A stretch of DNA of 39,429 bases, taken from the NCBI GenBank assembly GCA_017557605.1, contig JAFYYJ010000109.1, forward strand, positions 64,791 to 104,219. Reading direction: 5' to 3'. The stretch is from Salinivirgaceae bacterium. Its GTDB lineage: Bacteria > Bacteroidota > Bacteroidia > Bacteroidales > SZUA-534. The notes under the pieces are model-generated. The model was given only the letters and a program-made list of their open reading frames with translations. It did no database searches and was not told the DNA's origin. The position numbers were made by a program, and so were the translations under genes. Shown here piece by piece: positions 39,289 to 39,429 of this stretch; positions within the stretch are counted from its first letter, which is position 1; each line of letters starts with the position of its first letter.

Positions 39289-39429
39289 ATGGCATACATA
39301 AACGAAAATTTCTTGAAACTACAGCACCGCTACCTTTTTGCGGAGATTGCAAAGCGTGTGGCGGCATACAAAGAGGCCAATCCGCAGGCCGACATCATCC
39401 GGTTGGGCATTGGCGACGTTACGCAGCCG
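39289..39429 (+). CDS. dapL: LL-diaminopimelate aminotransferase DapL, N-terminal part
   Basis: 47 codons from the ATG at 39289 run to the right edge of the window without a stop. [20 protein letters not shown] and [12 protein letters not shown] are the N-terminus of DapL, a PLP-dependent transaminase that makes LL-DAP from tetrahydrodipicolinate and glutamate. It forms a pair with dapF. The PLP lysine lies outside the window. Confidence 0.9.
   Translation, partial: MAYINENFLKLQHRYLFAEIAKRVAAYKEANPQADIIRLGIGDVTQP

Overview
This window looks like a chromosomal segment of an uncultured member of the Bacteroidales (phylum Bacteroidota). The evidence is a succinylornithine-type transcarbamylase, type IX secretion (T9SS) genes, a type III glutamine synthetase, the DapL/DapF lysine branch, and promoters of the TAnnTTTG (-7) type; ribosome binding sites are mostly not of the strong Shine-Dalgarno kind. 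No phage, insertion sequence, integron or CRISPR array is visible. Many gaps between genes carry short repeated modules: hairpins starting TGTAGGGACG, a 16-mer TCTAAACAGCGAAGCG, a REP-like palindrome cluster, and AT-rich low-complexity runs.

Layout. 1-2330: the end of an HD-domain phosphohydrolase, a small membrane protein and an arginine-pathway transcarbamylase with an unusual specificity residue. 2600-4220: a small HTH protein, a Big2-domain lipoprotein and tRNA-Lys(CTT). 4280-8410: a K+/H+ antiporter, a LolC/E-type permease and a NamZ-type exo-muramidase lipoprotein. 8530-17214: a T9SS block (porV, porU, a porP/sprF-family gene, gldJ) followed by murF. 17280-21190: a PIN-PhoH ATPase, two secreted proteins of unknown function and a DUF4349 lipoprotein. 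21298-23874: a GH115 alpha-glucuronidase. 24200-38174: a nitrogen-assimilation block (amtB, asnB, an HTH-DUF805 membrane protein, glnN, gltB, gltD). 38290-end: dapF and the start of dapL.

The most interesting signal is in the nitrogen block. amtB and glnN are each preceded by a TAnnTTTG promoter with the same 21-nt spacing. Each has a very similar 56-nt upstream region (43/56 identical without gaps, by eye), then a short Asn-rich open frame: MNKNLNNGNGL... with 13 Asn in 35 codons, and MNKGLNNGKSS... with 9 Asn in 33 codons. Each frame is followed by a GC-rich hairpin with a six-T tract, placed 40-48 nt before the main start codon. In both leaders the last codons can pair with the 5' arm of that hairpin (8 bp and 7 bp) to form an antiterminator. 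This is the architecture of ribosome-mediated transcription attenuation, here apparently reading asparagine (tRNA-Asn charging) as a measure of nitrogen status. asnB lies just downstream of amtB, which would close the feedback loop, and no PII (glnB/glnK) gene is seen in the window. I know of no described system of this kind, but that could not be checked here.
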